Shown: positions 9,268 to 17,998 of the stretch, piece by piece
Layout: every line of letters begins with the position of its first letter
Position numbering within the stretch: position 1 is the stretch's first letter
Notes under the pieces: generated by a model
What the model was told of the DNA's origin: nothing
What the model saw: only the letters and a program-made list of their open reading frames with translations
The model's database searches: none
Translations under genes and position numbers: made by a program
DNA from: Vibrio fortis
Lineage (GTDB): Bacteria; Pseudomonadota; Gammaproteobacteria; Enterobacterales; Vibrionaceae
DNA: 64,000 bases
NCBI RefSeq assembly: GCF_000695685.1
Contig: NZ_JFFR01000025.1
Coordinates: forward strand, 372,001 to 436,000
Reading direction: 5' to 3'

Positions 9268-10302
9268 ATGTATAAAGCCTCCCTTGTCCTTATGACAGCA
9301 CTAGCAGGGCTGTCTGGGTGTGGTAAGGAGCTGCCTCCTGTCCCCGAACCTGAATCTCGACCTGCCAAACTCTTCACTGTTTCTGTCGGCAACAACACTT
9401 TTAAACGCGACTTTCCAGCCACAACAGAAGCCGGTGATAAAGCAGTCCTCGCATTCCGTGTACCGGGGCTCCTTCAAAGTATTGAGGTCACTGCCGGGCA
9501 GGTGGTCACAAAAGGCGACACACTCGCCATTCTCAACCCCGACGAGTATCAGTTGTTAGAAAAACAAGCTCGAGCTAACTATCTGTTGGCGGATGTTCAA
9601 TTCGAACGAGCTAAAAAGCTGCGTAAAGACCGCGTGGTTTCAGAGCAAGATTACGATCAAGCCAAAGCAAACCATAACTCGGCAAGAGCGGTATTAGACC
9701 AAGCCAAAGCTAACCTTCGATACACTAACCTTGTCGCTCCTTACGATGGCACCATCTCTATTATTCCTGCAGAAAATCATGAATATGTGGCAGCTAAAGA
9801 AGGGATTATGAACATTCAGACCAACCAGATTATGAAGGTTGTGTTCTTGCTTCCAGATCAGTTAATCACGCGCTACTCAGCCGGTTTTGAAACAGAAGCG
9901 AATATGGTGTTTGATGCCTTCCCGGATTATTCCTACCCGCTGACATTCCAAGAAGTAGATACCGAAGCGGACCCTAAAACCGGCTCTTACAAAGTGACTA
10001 TGGTAATGGAGCGTCCAACGGACATCGGTATCTTGCCGGGCATGTCTGGTAACGTATTCCTCTCTTCAAATCGCGGTGCTGCAACCAAGATTCCAACCGC
10101 CGCAATGATTACAGAAAACGACGATACCTACGTATGGCGCGTGAATAACGACGGCATTGTTGAGAAAGTCGCGATAGTGACGGACGAAAAGCGTCACATC
10201 GTTTCTGGATTGAATGATGGCGACCGCATTGTGACATCTGGCGTTAATGAGTTGAAGTCAGGTGAAAAAGTCCGCGAGTGGATTAAAGAGAGAGGGCTCT
10301 AA
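9268..10302 (+). CDS. RND efflux periplasmic adaptor lipoprotein (VexI-like)
   Basis: Membrane-fusion protein of 344 residues with a lipobox LSGC (Cys18) and the usual order of domains. These are a barrel-sandwich half (VLAFRVPGLLQSI), an alpha-helical hairpin (about residues 95-145, ARANYLLADVQFERAKKL…SEQDYDQAKAN), a second lipoyl half with LVAPYDGTIS, then beta-barrel and membrane-proximal parts. It links the pump to an outer-membrane channel, probably a TolC encoded elsewhere. It is followed one base later by a second adaptor gene. By position after pspABC it corresponds to what I recall as the vexIJK locus of V. cholerae. The symbol is not assigned because it rests on memory of synteny. 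Confidence 0.88.
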   Translation: MYKASLVLMTALAGLSGCGKELPPVPEPESRPAKLFTVSVGNNTFKRDFPATTEAGDKAVLAFRVPGLLQSIEVTAGQVVTKGDTLAILNPDEYQLLEKQARANYLLADVQFERAKKLRKDRVVSEQDYDQAKANHNSARAVLDQAKANLRYTNLVAPYDGTISIIPAENHEYVAAKEGIMNIQTNQIMKVVFLLPDQLITRYSAGFETEANMVFDAFPDYSYPLTFQEVDTEADPKTGSYKVTMVMERPTDIGILPGMSGNVFLSSNRGAATKIPTAAMITENDDTYVWRVNNDGIVEKVAIVTDEKRHIVSGLNDGDRIVTSGVNELKSGEKVREWIKERGL

Positions 10303-10303
10303 T

Positions 10304-11389
10304 ATGAAGAATATTAAAAGAGTTATTGGGCTCTCCTGTCTAGCGTTACTTGTTGGTTGTGAACGACCGGAGGTGACGTCTGAAGTCAATGTGCCTTTGG
10401 TTCGAGCAATGGAAGTACAGGTTCTTGATTTTCATGACAAGCTCTACTTCCCAGCAGTCGCCAATGCGGCAGAAAAAGCGCACCTTAGCTTTCGAGTTGC
10501 AGGCGAAATTAACCGACTGACGGTAAAAGAGGGTGAGCGTGTCAAAGAAGGTGACGTGATTGCCGAACTCGATCCAACCGACTATCAACTAGAAGTCGAT
10601 AACGCTCAGGCTCGATATACGGTGGTAAACAGCCAGTACAAACGTTCGAGTCCATTGGTTAAAAAAGGCCTATTGGCCAAGTCTCAATTTGATGAAATTG
10701 CAGCGCAGCGTCAAATCGCTTATGCCGAGTTGGAGTTGGCGAAACTGCGTCTGTCATTTACTAAATTGCGTGCCCCTGTAGATGGCATCATTTCTCGCGT
10801 AAGCGTCGACCAATTCGAGAACATTCAGGTTGGCCAACAGATCGTCAATATTCACAGCGTTGAAGACGTTGAGGTAGTTATTCAACTACCAGATCGTATT
10901 TATGTGAATCAACCTACTGAGACACTGGTCTCGGATATTCGAGCTTTGGTTCGTGTCCCTAGCGGTAATGAATATGAGTCTCGAATCAAGGAGTTCACCA
11001 CAGAGCCGGATCCGAGTACTGGCACGTTTACTGTGACTCTTGCGCTACCAATGCCAAAGGACGATCTGATCCTTGATGGTATGGCAGTAGAGGTGACTTC
11101 ATACGGTCGCGATATTGGCTTAGAGCTCAAAGCGGGGGTGCTGATCCCAATTGAATCGGTATTCAATGCTGACGGCGACCCTCTAGATAACAAAGACTCT
11201 TATGTCTGGGTTGTGAATGATGATAAGACCGTGACCAAACAACAGATCGTTTTAGGCAAAGCCAACCAAACAACCCTGCAAGTGATTAAAGGGTTAGAAA
11301 TTGGCCAAACCATTGTGACAGCAGGTGTGTCTAAGTTAAGAGATGGGATGACAGTGGAAGTATTGTCTCAGGAGACGAATAATGAGTGA
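10304..11389 (+). CDS. Second RND efflux periplasmic adaptor lipoprotein (VexJ-like)
   Basis: Another HlyD/AcrA-type adaptor of 361 residues, beginning at the ATG at 10304 (lipobox LVGC, Cys19). A longer reading from 10262 lies inside the preceding gene. Domain order is as in its neighbour: lipoyl half (LSFRVAGEINRLTVKEGERV), hairpin (about residues 100-145), LRAPVDGIISRV, then beta-barrel. The two adaptors are clear paralogues but well diverged, so they may form a mixed hexamer around one pump. The end overlaps the pump gene by eight bases. Confidence 0.88.
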   Translation: MKNIKRVIGLSCLALLVGCERPEVTSEVNVPLVRAMEVQVLDFHDKLYFPAVANAAEKAHLSFRVAGEINRLTVKEGERVKEGDVIAELDPTDYQLEVDNAQARYTVVNSQYKRSSPLVKKGLLAKSQFDEIAAQRQIAYAELELAKLRLSFTKLRAPVDGIISRVSVDQFENIQVGQQIVNIHSVEDVEVVIQLPDRIYVNQPTETLVSDIRALVRVPSGNEYESRIKEFTTEPDPSTGTFTVTLALPMPKDDLILDGMAVEVTSYGRDIGLELKAGVLIPIESVFNADGDPLDNKDSYVWVVNDDKTVTKQQIVLGKANQTTLQVIKGLEIGQTIVTAGVSKLRDGMTVEVLSQETNNE

Positions 11390-14300
11390 AGTGAATAACA
11401 AGCCTCAAAGCGATGATGAAGTAACAGGAGTTGCGGCATATTTCATTCGTAATAAGGTGATCAGTTGGATGCTATCACTTATTTTCTTGATTGGTGGTGT
11501 CTCAGCGTTCTTTGGACTAGGTCGGCTAGAAGACCCCGCGTTCACCATTAAAGACGCAATGGTTGTCACTTCTTATCCGGGAGCGACACCTCAGCAAGTT
11601 GAGGAAGAGGTGACGTACCCGCTTGAGAAAGCAATCCAACAACTTACTTATGTTGATGAAGTCAATTCTATTTCAAGCCGAGGACTGTCTCAGGTCACTG
11701 TGACCATGAAAAACAACTACGGCCCCGATGACCTTCCACAGATCTGGGATGAATTGCGTCGTAAAGTTAACGATCTCAAAGGGCAGCTACCTCCGGGGGT
11801 GAATGATCCTCAAGTGATCGATGACTTTGGTGATGTGTACGGGATTTTGCTTGCGGTCACTGGTGAGGGTTACTCCTACAAAGAGCTACTCGATTATATT
11901 GACTACCTCCGCCGTGAATTAGAACTGGTGGACGGAGTGAGTAAAGTCTCGGTCTCGGGGGCGCAGCAAGAGCAAGTTTTCATTGAAATATCGATGAAGA
12001 AAATCAGCTCTTTAGGCCTTTCTCCAAACACAGTCTTTAATCTCCTTTCGACACAAAACGTGGTTTCCGACGCAGGTGCGGTGCGAATCGGTAACGAATA
12101 TATTCGTATACACCCGACAGGGGAGTTCCAGAATGTTGAGCAGCTTGGAGACTTGATTCTTACCGAAGGTGGCGCACAAGGCCTCATCTACTTGAAAGAT
12201 GTAGCAGACGTTAAGCGTGGTTATATTGAAGTACCAACCAATATCATCGGCTACAACGGTAAGTTAGCACTTAACCTCGGGATTTCGTTTGCTCAAGGTG
12301 TGAACGTAGTGGCGGTTGGTGAAGCATTTGACCGACGCTTAGCCGAGCTGAAATACCAACAACCTGTAGGCATTGATATCTCTGAGGTATATAACCAACC
12401 GAAAGAGGTAGACAAGTCGGTTAGTGGCTTTGTGGTCAGTTTAGGACAAGCCGTTGCTATCGTTATCGTGGTGCTGCTGTTCTTCATGGGGCTGCGCTCG
12501 GGTCTGTTGATTGGATTGATTTTGTTGTTGACGGTACTGGGTACCTTCATCTTCATGCAGTACTTCAAGATCGATTTGCAACGTATCTCACTAGGGGCTC
12601 TGGTTATTGCGCTGGGGATGCTGGTGGATAATGCCATTGTGGTGGTCGAGGGCATACTCATAGGCACCCAAAAAGGCCGAACGCGTATGCAGGCCGCCAC
12701 CGACATCGTTACTCAAACCAAGTGGCCTCTGTTAGGTGCGACTGTGATTGCGGTAACAGCCTTTGCGCCTATTGGACTTTCAGAAGACTCGACGGGCGAA
12801 TATTGTGGCACCTTGTTTACGGTACTGCTTATCTCGTTGATGTTGAGTTGGTTCACTGCAATCTCAATCACGCCGTTCTTTGCTGACTTGTTCTTCAAAG
12901 GTCAGAAGGTGGATCCGGATAACGAAGGTAAAGATCCATACAACGGGATGGTTTTTGTCATCTACAAAAAGTTTCTTGAATTCTGTATGAAGCGCGCATG
13001 GCTAACCATGATCGTTCTGGTGATTGGTTTAGGTGCGAGTGTTTACGGCTTCGGTTTCGTGAAACAAGCCTTCTTCCCATCATCAACCACACCAATGTTC
13101 CAAGTAGATGTGTGGATGCCAGAAGGGACAGACATCCGTGCGACAAATACCAAGCTGAAAGTGCTGGAAAACTGGTTATCTGAGCAAGAGGAAGTTGAGC
13201 ATATTACGACGACCGCAGGTAAGGGTTTACAACGTTTCATGCTGACGTATGCGCCAGAGAAGAGCTACAGTGCCTATGGCGAAATCACAACTCGTGTTAA
13301 GAGTTATGAAGTTCTTGCTCCACTTATGAAGCGCTTTAGAGACTATGTTGATGCTAGCTTCCCTGAAATTGACTACAAGTTGAAACAAATTGAATTGGGT
13401 CCAGGTGGCGGTGCGAAAATTGAAGCGCGTATCGTAGGTTCTGATCCAACAGTGTTGCGTTCAATTGCCGCTCAAGTGATTGATATTATGCATGCTGATC
13501 CAGGTGCATTTAACGTTCGTCACGACTGGCGCGATCGTACTAAGGTTCTTGAACCTCAGTTTAACGAAAGTCAGGCTCGTCGTTACGGTATCACGAAGTC
13601 TGATGTGGATGATTTCTTGGCAATGTCGTTTTCTGGTAAAGCGATCGGTGTATATCGTGATGGTACGACATTGATGCCTATCGTGGCACGCCTACCAGAA
13701 GATGAGCGTATCGACATCCGAAACATCGAAGGGATGAAGATCTGGAGTCCAGCATTGAGTGAGTTCATTCCGTTGCAACAAGTGACCCTAGGCTACAAGA
13801 TGCAATGGGAAGACCCACTCATCATTCGTAAGAACCGCAAGCGTATGCTGACGGTGTTTGCTGACCCTGATTTACTGGGTGAAGAGACCGCTGCAACGCT
13901 TCAAAAGCGTCTACAACCACAGATTGAAGCGATTGAGCTTCCACCGGGTTATTCACTCGAGTGGGGTGGTGAATATGAGTCTTCAGCCGATGCACAAGCG
14001 TCGCTGTTTACTACGATGCCTCTCGGTTACCTGTTTATGTTCTTGATCACCGTGTTCTTGTTTAACTCAGTGAAAGAGCCGCTGATTGTTTGGTTGACCG
14101 TGCCACTGGCATTGATTGGTGTAACCACAGGGTTGCTCGCGCTCAACACGCCGTTTGGCTTTATGGCATTGCTTGGCTTCTTGAGTCTGTCGGGGATGCT
14201 GCTCAAGAACGGTATTGTACTGCTCGACCAAATCGATATTGAGATGAAATCGGGTAAGGAACCATACATCGCGGTAGTGGACGCTGCATTGAGTCGTGTT

Positions 14301-14477
14301 AGACCTGTTTGTATGGCGGCGATTACGACCATTCTGGGTATGATTCCGCTGCTACCGGACATCTTCTTTAAGCCGATGGCAGTAACTATCATGTTCGGTC
14401 TAGGCTTTGCGACAGTATTAACCCTGATTGTGGTGCCGGTGTTGTACCGCATGTTCCACAAAATCAAAGTTGTCTAA
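11382..14477 (+). CDS. RND multidrug efflux pump, AcrB/HAE1-like (VexK-like)
   Basis: Inner-membrane proton-driven exporter of 1031 residues with the RND layout: TM1 (about residues 29-48), a large porter loop, TM2-7 (about 345-510), a second porter loop and TM8-12 (about 880-1025). In TM4 the proton-relay pair reads VDN (Asp416, Asn417), where AcrB has two aspartates. The TM10 lysine is kept (Lys942, LLKNGIVLLD). The start overlaps the second adaptor, so the three genes form one operon. Substrates cannot be read from sequence. Confidence 0.92.
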   Translation: MSEVNNKPQSDDEVTGVAAYFIRNKVISWMLSLIFLIGGVSAFFGLGRLEDPAFTIKDAMVVTSYPGATPQQVEEEVTYPLEKAIQQLTYVDEVNSISSRGLSQVTVTMKNNYGPDDLPQIWDELRRKVNDLKGQLPPGVNDPQVIDDFGDVYGILLAVTGEGYSYKELLDYIDYLRRELELVDGVSKVSVSGAQQEQVFIEISMKKISSLGLSPNTVFNLLSTQNVVSDAGAVRIGNEYIRIHPTGEFQNVEQLGDLILTEGGAQGLIYLKDVADVKRGYIEVPTNIIGYNGKLALNLGISFAQGVNVVAVGEAFDRRLAELKYQQPVGIDISEVYNQPKEVDKSVSGFVVSLGQAVAIVIVVLLFFMGLRSGLLIGLILLLTVLGTFIFMQYFKIDLQRISLGALVIALGMLVDNAIVVVEGILIGTQKGRTRMQAATDIVTQTKWPLLGATVIAVTAFAPIGLSEDSTGEYCGTLFTVLLISLMLSWFTAISITPFFADLFFKGQKVDPDNEGKDPYNGMVFVIYKKFLEFCMKRAWLTMIVLVIGLGASVYGFGFVKQAFFPSSTTPMFQVDVWMPEGTDIRATNTKLKVLENWLSEQEEVEHITTTAGKGLQRFMLTYAPEKSYSAYGEITTRVKSYEVLAPLMKRFRDYVDASFPEIDYKLKQIELGPGGGAKIEARIVGSDPTVLRSIAAQVIDIMHADPGAFNVRHDWRDRTKVLEPQFNESQARRYGITKSDVDDFLAMSFSGKAIGVYRDGTTLMPIVARLPEDERIDIRNIEGMKIWSPALSEFIPLQQVTLGYKMQWEDPLIIRKNRKRMLTVFADPDLLGEETAATLQKRLQPQIEAIELPPGYSLEWGGEYESSADAQASLFTTMPLGYLFMFLITVFLFNSVKEPLIVWLTVPLALIGVTTGLLALNTPFGFMALLGFLSLSGMLLKNGIVLLDQIDIEMKSGKEPYIAVVDAALSRVRPVCMAAITTILGMIPLLPDIFFKPMAVTIMFGLGFATVLTLIVVPVLYRMFHKIKVV

Positions 14478-14502
14478 CATTTTCATTATTATTTAAAGAC
14501 TA

Positions 14503-14531
14503 TAGTGCCCCATCAAGGGGCACTATTTTTT
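14503..14531 (+). terminator. Terminator of the RND efflux operon
   Basis: A nine-base stem (TAGTGCCCC at 14503-14511 with GGGGCACTA at 14517-14525) is followed by six T residues, 25 bases after the pump stop codon. Confidence 0.92.
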
Positions 14532-14564
14532 GGTCGCTGTACTGACCGTTAGGGAGAATCACAA

Positions 14565-15131
14565 ATGACGACACAACAAGTCGAACAAACCTGTGCATGG
14601 GCATTGAAGCACGAGTTGGAAAGGGAGTATCACGATAAGGAATGGGGTATCCCGATTCATGATGATCAGGTTCTGTTTGAGTTTATTACGCTTGAAGGTG
14701 CGCAAGCTGGCTTAAGTTGGATCACCATTTTGAAGAAGCGAGAAGGCTATCGAGCGGCATTTAAAGAGTATGACTTAGAGGCTTTAGCTGCAATGGATGA
14801 ATCACATGTCGCTGAGATTATTGAGACGTATGATGTGGTCAAACACAAAGGCAAAATTGCTTCAGTATTTAATAATGCGCGTGCCGCAATAGAGTTACAG
14901 AAAGAATTTGGTTCAATCTCTAATGCGCTTTGGCAGTTCGTTGACCACCAAGTCATCATGAACAACTGGCAAGAAATGTCTCAGGTTCCTGCGTCAACTG
15001 AGCAATCAAAAGCCATGAGTAAATTCCTTAAAAAGCGTGGATTTAAGTTTGTCGGAGAGACGATCTGCTACGCATTTATGCAAGCGGTCGGCATGGTGAA
15101 CGACCACCTGGTTGATTGCCCAAAAAAGTAG
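14565..15131 (+). CDS. tag: DNA-3-methyladenine glycosylase I
   Basis: Base-excision repair enzyme that removes 3-methyladenine from alkylated DNA, 188 residues as usual for Tag. The zinc-clasp residues can be placed at Cys10, His23, His181 and Cys185 (NDHLVDCP). The catalytic-site block LEGAQAGLSW contains Glu44, and EWGIP is near residue 26. A monocistronic gene with AGGGAGA upstream of the ATG. Its first residues (CAWALKHELEREYHDKEWG) differ somewhat from the E. coli form but keep the key positions. Confidence 0.95.
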   Translation: MTTQQVEQTCAWALKHELEREYHDKEWGIPIHDDQVLFEFITLEGAQAGLSWITILKKREGYRAAFKEYDLEALAAMDESHVAEIIETYDVVKHKGKIASVFNNARAAIELQKEFGSISNALWQFVDHQVIMNNWQEMSQVPASTEQSKAMSKFLKKRGFKFVGETICYAFMQAVGMVNDHLVDCPKK

Positions 15132-15232
15132 CGATAAAGCGATGGTAATTTAGTCGTTAGTGGAAAATAGACTAGTCTTTTCTATACTTTTCAATATTAT
15201 ATGCGGCCAGTGACATAGATTTGTAAAAGAAT

Positions 15233-16117
15233 GTGAAAAGACAGAATTATCAAATATGTGAGGCAACCTATGATCCACTACGTAGGCAGTTTCACTTCAA
15301 TGATGGTGACATCGAAACGCTCTCTCCACTTGAAGGCAAAGTGTTTGTTTTCTTGTTGCAAAACGTAGGTGATTGCGTTGAGCGCAGTGTGATATTCAAA
15401 GAGTGCTGGGGAGATGTCATTGTTTCTGAACAAGCGCTGACCAACGTAGTATCAAAGCTGCGAAAAACACTCGCAAAAGTGACTTGTGACTGTGCCTCTA
15501 TTCGAACGGTGAGTAAAACAGGTTATTCACTCGAAGTCTCTTCACTGACTGCTATCGAAACTCAACACACATCTGAGATGGTTGTTGAAAGCAATTCTGA
15601 GCAGGGGACAGAGATATCTTCTGATGAAGACGCTCAACAAGTGCTCAAAGTGCAGCAAGACAAATTGAGTTCTAACGCCAAGCCTTCATTGATTCAAGGC
15701 GGCCGAGCCTTCAACGTCGGCTTCTATTTCACTGTCGCGCTTTGTGCTGTAGTTATCGCGTTTAACATATATCGAGTATTTGATTCTTCACTGCCTTACT
15801 TTGCCGACCAAGCAGAGTATTCGTCCAGTTATGTTGATAACAGCAACCAACACTATCTTCATGTCGTGAGAAAGGAGCGTTACTCGATTGATGAACTTGA
15901 GCTCGCTCTAACAACAATGTTACCTAAGCATTGCCAACTGAGTGTTTTTGTCCGAATTTACCCTTCGGTAGACGAGCCAGAAAATGATGCTTTGAGTATG
16001 TTTGTACAGAAAGGAAACGGACAATCATTTAATTACATCGTGTCGGTATTCGATCTTAAAACATCGTTTGACTCGTTCAAAAAGTATGTAGCAACGAGAG
16101 ATTACCTATGCGGATAA
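15233..16117 (+). CDS. ToxR-like transmembrane winged-helix transcription regulator
   Basis: A 294-residue membrane-bound regulator. Residues 1-105 form an OmpR/PhoB-type winged helix (LSPLEGKVFVFLLQN, SEQALTNVVSKLRKTL, IRTVSKTGYSL). This is followed by an acidic, Ser/Gln-rich linker (105-155), one membrane helix (about 161-180) and a periplasmic domain (183-294). The periplasmic part has just two cysteines, Cys234 and Cys293. That closely mirrors V. cholerae ToxR, which as I recall is also 294 residues long with a Cys236-Cys293 disulfide, though the periplasmic sequence is otherwise different. The start is the GTG at 15233: a TAA lies three codons upstream and there is no in-frame ATG. It overlaps the next gene by 10 bases, like the toxRS and vtrAC pairs. 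Its targets are unknown. Confidence 0.8.
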   Translation: MKRQNYQICEATYDPLRRQFHFNDGDIETLSPLEGKVFVFLLQNVGDCVERSVIFKECWGDVIVSEQALTNVVSKLRKTLAKVTCDCASIRTVSKTGYSLEVSSLTAIETQHTSEMVVESNSEQGTEISSDEDAQQVLKVQQDKLSSNAKPSLIQGGRAFNVGFYFTVALCAVVIAFNIYRVFDSSLPYFADQAEYSSSYVDNSNQHYLHVVRKERYSIDELELALTTMLPKHCQLSVFVRIYPSVDEPENDALSMFVQKGNGQSFNYIVSVFDLKTSFDSFKKYVATRDYLCG

Positions 16118-16578
16118 TAATTTTAGCAGTACTGATATTTGCCGCGGGTATGAGCTTTACGCTAGAGAAAGAGTCGCTTTCTGGTAGCCGCTGGCACTGT
16201 AAGACCATGAAAACCGACTTCCTTTCTAGAGCCTTTGAGCCTTATCAGTCACTCTATGAACGGATGATCTTCACGTTCCAGTCGGATGAGACATTCAGTA
16301 TCAAAGAGTTCGTCACCATAACGGGAAAAGATGATTCAAGCCATGTGGTAGAGAATCTGTATAACGGATATTACAAGCAACAGGGCGACCGCTTATCAAT
16401 GACCATTGCTGATGTTCGCACTGCGACGAAGCACCCTGATCCGGTAATCAACGCCGAATACAGTGAGTATCAAGGCATTACTATCGATTACAACTATCAA
16501 GTGGTGGATGATTACCTTTATCTGTTTAATGATAACCGCTCAGAGATCTTCAATTCGATTTGCTACCAAGTGAATTAA
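16108..16578 (+). CDS. Probable periplasmic co-component of the ToxR-like regulator (ToxS/VtrC-like)
   Basis: A 156-residue protein with one N-terminal hydrophobic segment (residues 2-17) that is a membrane anchor or signal peptide, followed by a beta-rich domain (MIFTFQSDETFSIKEF, LYNGYYKQQGDRLSMTI, NYQVVDDYLYLFND). The strand pattern suggests a small lipocalin-like barrel, the fold known for VtrC. It overlaps the regulator gene by 10 bases and is therefore translated with it. By analogy with ToxS, TcpH and VtrC it should bind and stabilise the regulator's periplasmic domain, possibly forming a ligand pocket. This function is inferred from gene arrangement and architecture, not from clear sequence identity. 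Confidence 0.6.
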   Translation: MRIIILAVLIFAAGMSFTLEKESLSGSRWHCKTMKTDFLSRAFEPYQSLYERMIFTFQSDETFSIKEFVTITGKDDSSHVVENLYNGYYKQQGDRLSMTIADVRTATKHPDPVINAEYSEYQGITIDYNYQVVDDYLYLFNDNRSEIFNSICYQVN

Positions 16579-16612
16579 TCAAGTGATTGAAAAGTAATTA
16601 GATAGAAAACGA

Positions 16613-16638
16613 AAAAGGCAGCTTGGTGGCTGCCTTTT
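16613..16638. terminator. Bidirectional terminator between the ToxR/S-like pair and metC
   Basis: AAAAGGCAGC at 16613-16622 pairs with GCTGCCTTTT at 16629-16638. Both arms end in A/T runs, so it can stop the plus-strand regulator transcript and the minus-strand metC transcript. Confidence 0.9.
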
Positions 16639-16665
16639 AGTTAATGCTGAATTTGTATCAGTAGT

Positions 16666-17850
16666 CTAAAGAAGCGCGTTGTAGCGCTCAAAGCCAGCTT
16701 CAAGGTCTGCAATCAAGTCATCGACGTCTTCAAGGCCAATGTGCAGACGAACCAGTGTTCCTTCAAATTTCGGGTTCGCAACGGTACGCAGGCTATCAAA
16801 GCTCTTTGGCTCGTTCGCTAGAATCAAGCTTTCAAAACCACCCCATGAGTAACCCATGCTGAAGTGTTTCATACCATCTAACAACGCAGTTGTAGCGCGT
16901 GGGTAGCTTGTTTTAAGTACAAACGAAAACAAGCCATTACCACCGGTGAAATCACGCTTGAAGAACTCATGGCCTGGGCAACTTTCTAGTGCAGGGTGAC
17001 GTACATGGTCCACTTCTGGACGACTTTGTAGCCACTGAGCGACTTTTAAGCTGTTGTCGGCGTGCTGACGCAGACGCACATCCAATGTTCGGATACCACG
17101 CAAACCTAGGTAAGCATCATCTGGAGATACACATTGTCCCATTAAGTAGCTTTGTTCACGCAGTTGATCCCAGTGTTTTTCATTGGCGACAGCAGTGCCT
17201 AGCATCACATCTGAGTGACCGACAATGTATTTGGTCGCAGCTTGAATTGAGATGTCCACACCGTACTCAAATGGCGAGAAGTTAACCCCCGCTGCCCAAG
17301 TGTTATCGAGCATAACGATGATATCGTGTTGATGAGCAATACGAGCCAGAGTTGGAATATCTTGAACTTCCATGGTGATGGAACCCGGAGACTCGGTAAA
17401 TAGGATCTTAGTGTTGGGCTGAATAAGATCTTTAATACCTTCACCGATGGTTGGCTCATAGTAAGTGGTCTCTACACCCATCTTTTTCATGATGGTGTCA
17501 CAAAAGTCACGAGTTGGCTCGTAACAGGTGTCGACCATTAGAATATGATCGCCCGTTTCTACGAACGAGAGGATGGCATTAGAAATTGCCGCAGTACCAC
17601 AAGGATAAAGCGCACAGCCAGCGCCGCCTTCAAGCTCGACCATCGCGTCTTGGAAAGCAAAGTGGGTATTAGTGCCTCTACGGCCATAGAATAGAGTTTT
17701 GTTGGCACGGTTTACGGTTGCTTTGTGTTTTTCTGCAACCGTATCAAATACAACAGTTGATGCACGTTGAACGGGTGGGTTAACCACACCGTTGGTCCAC
17801 TTTTTGTCGCGGCCCGCTGTGATCAGTTTTGTTGTTTTGCTTTCGGACAT
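16666..17850 (-). CDS. metC: Cystathionine beta-lyase
   Basis: PLP enzyme of the Cys/Met metabolism family that splits cystathionine to homocysteine, pyruvate and ammonia in methionine synthesis. It has 394 residues, the normal length. The PLP lysine is Lys207 in ATKYIVGHSD. Tyr110 (DTCYEPTR) and the phosphate-binding YPCGTAAISNA block (82-92) are in place. AAGGAATTC precedes the ATG. I saw no MetJ box in the short upstream region. MetC rather than MetB is chosen from overall length and motifs and from its position next to tag. Confidence 0.93.
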   Translation of the reverse strand: MSESKTTKLITAGRDKKWTNGVVNPPVQRASTVVFDTVAEKHKATVNRANKTLFYGRRGTNTHFAFQDAMVELEGGAGCALYPCGTAAISNAILSFVETGDHILMVDTCYEPTRDFCDTIMKKMGVETTYYEPTIGEGIKDLIQPNTKILFTESPGSITMEVQDIPTLARIAHQHDIIVMLDNTWAAGVNFSPFEYGVDISIQAATKYIVGHSDVMLGTAVANEKHWDQLREQSYLMGQCVSPDDAYLGLRGIRTLDVRLRQHADNSLKVAQWLQSRPEVDHVRHPALESCPGHEFFKRDFTGGNGLFSFVLKTSYPRATTALLDGMKHFSMGYSWGGFESLILANEPKSFDSLRTVANPKFEGTLVRLHIGLEDVDDLIADLEAGFERYNALL

Positions 17851-17941
17851 ACTCTGAATTCCTTATCAATCTATTATCCTTTATTTAAAACATGCCATTG
17901 GGTACGAAAGCAAGGGAAGTTAAAGAGTTTTTAGGAATTAA

Positions 17942-17969
17942 CTAGACCCTTTGTTGAAAAAGGGTCTAG
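17942..17969. terminator. Perfect hairpin downstream of the cardiolipin synthase gene
   Basis: CTAGACCCTTT at 17942-17952 and its exact complement at 17959-17969 enclose a six-base loop. It lies just after the stop of the minus-strand gene at 17999. A U-run is not evident, so it could be an mRNA-stabilising hairpin or a weak terminator. Confidence 0.55.
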
Positions 17970-17998
17970 GAAATGAATAAGAGGGCGGAATTCAAAAC

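Noticed and set aside
14027..14467. Minus-strand ORF of 146 residues inside the RND pump gene
   Set aside because: Antisense shadow of a well-supported gene, with no start-site or family support.
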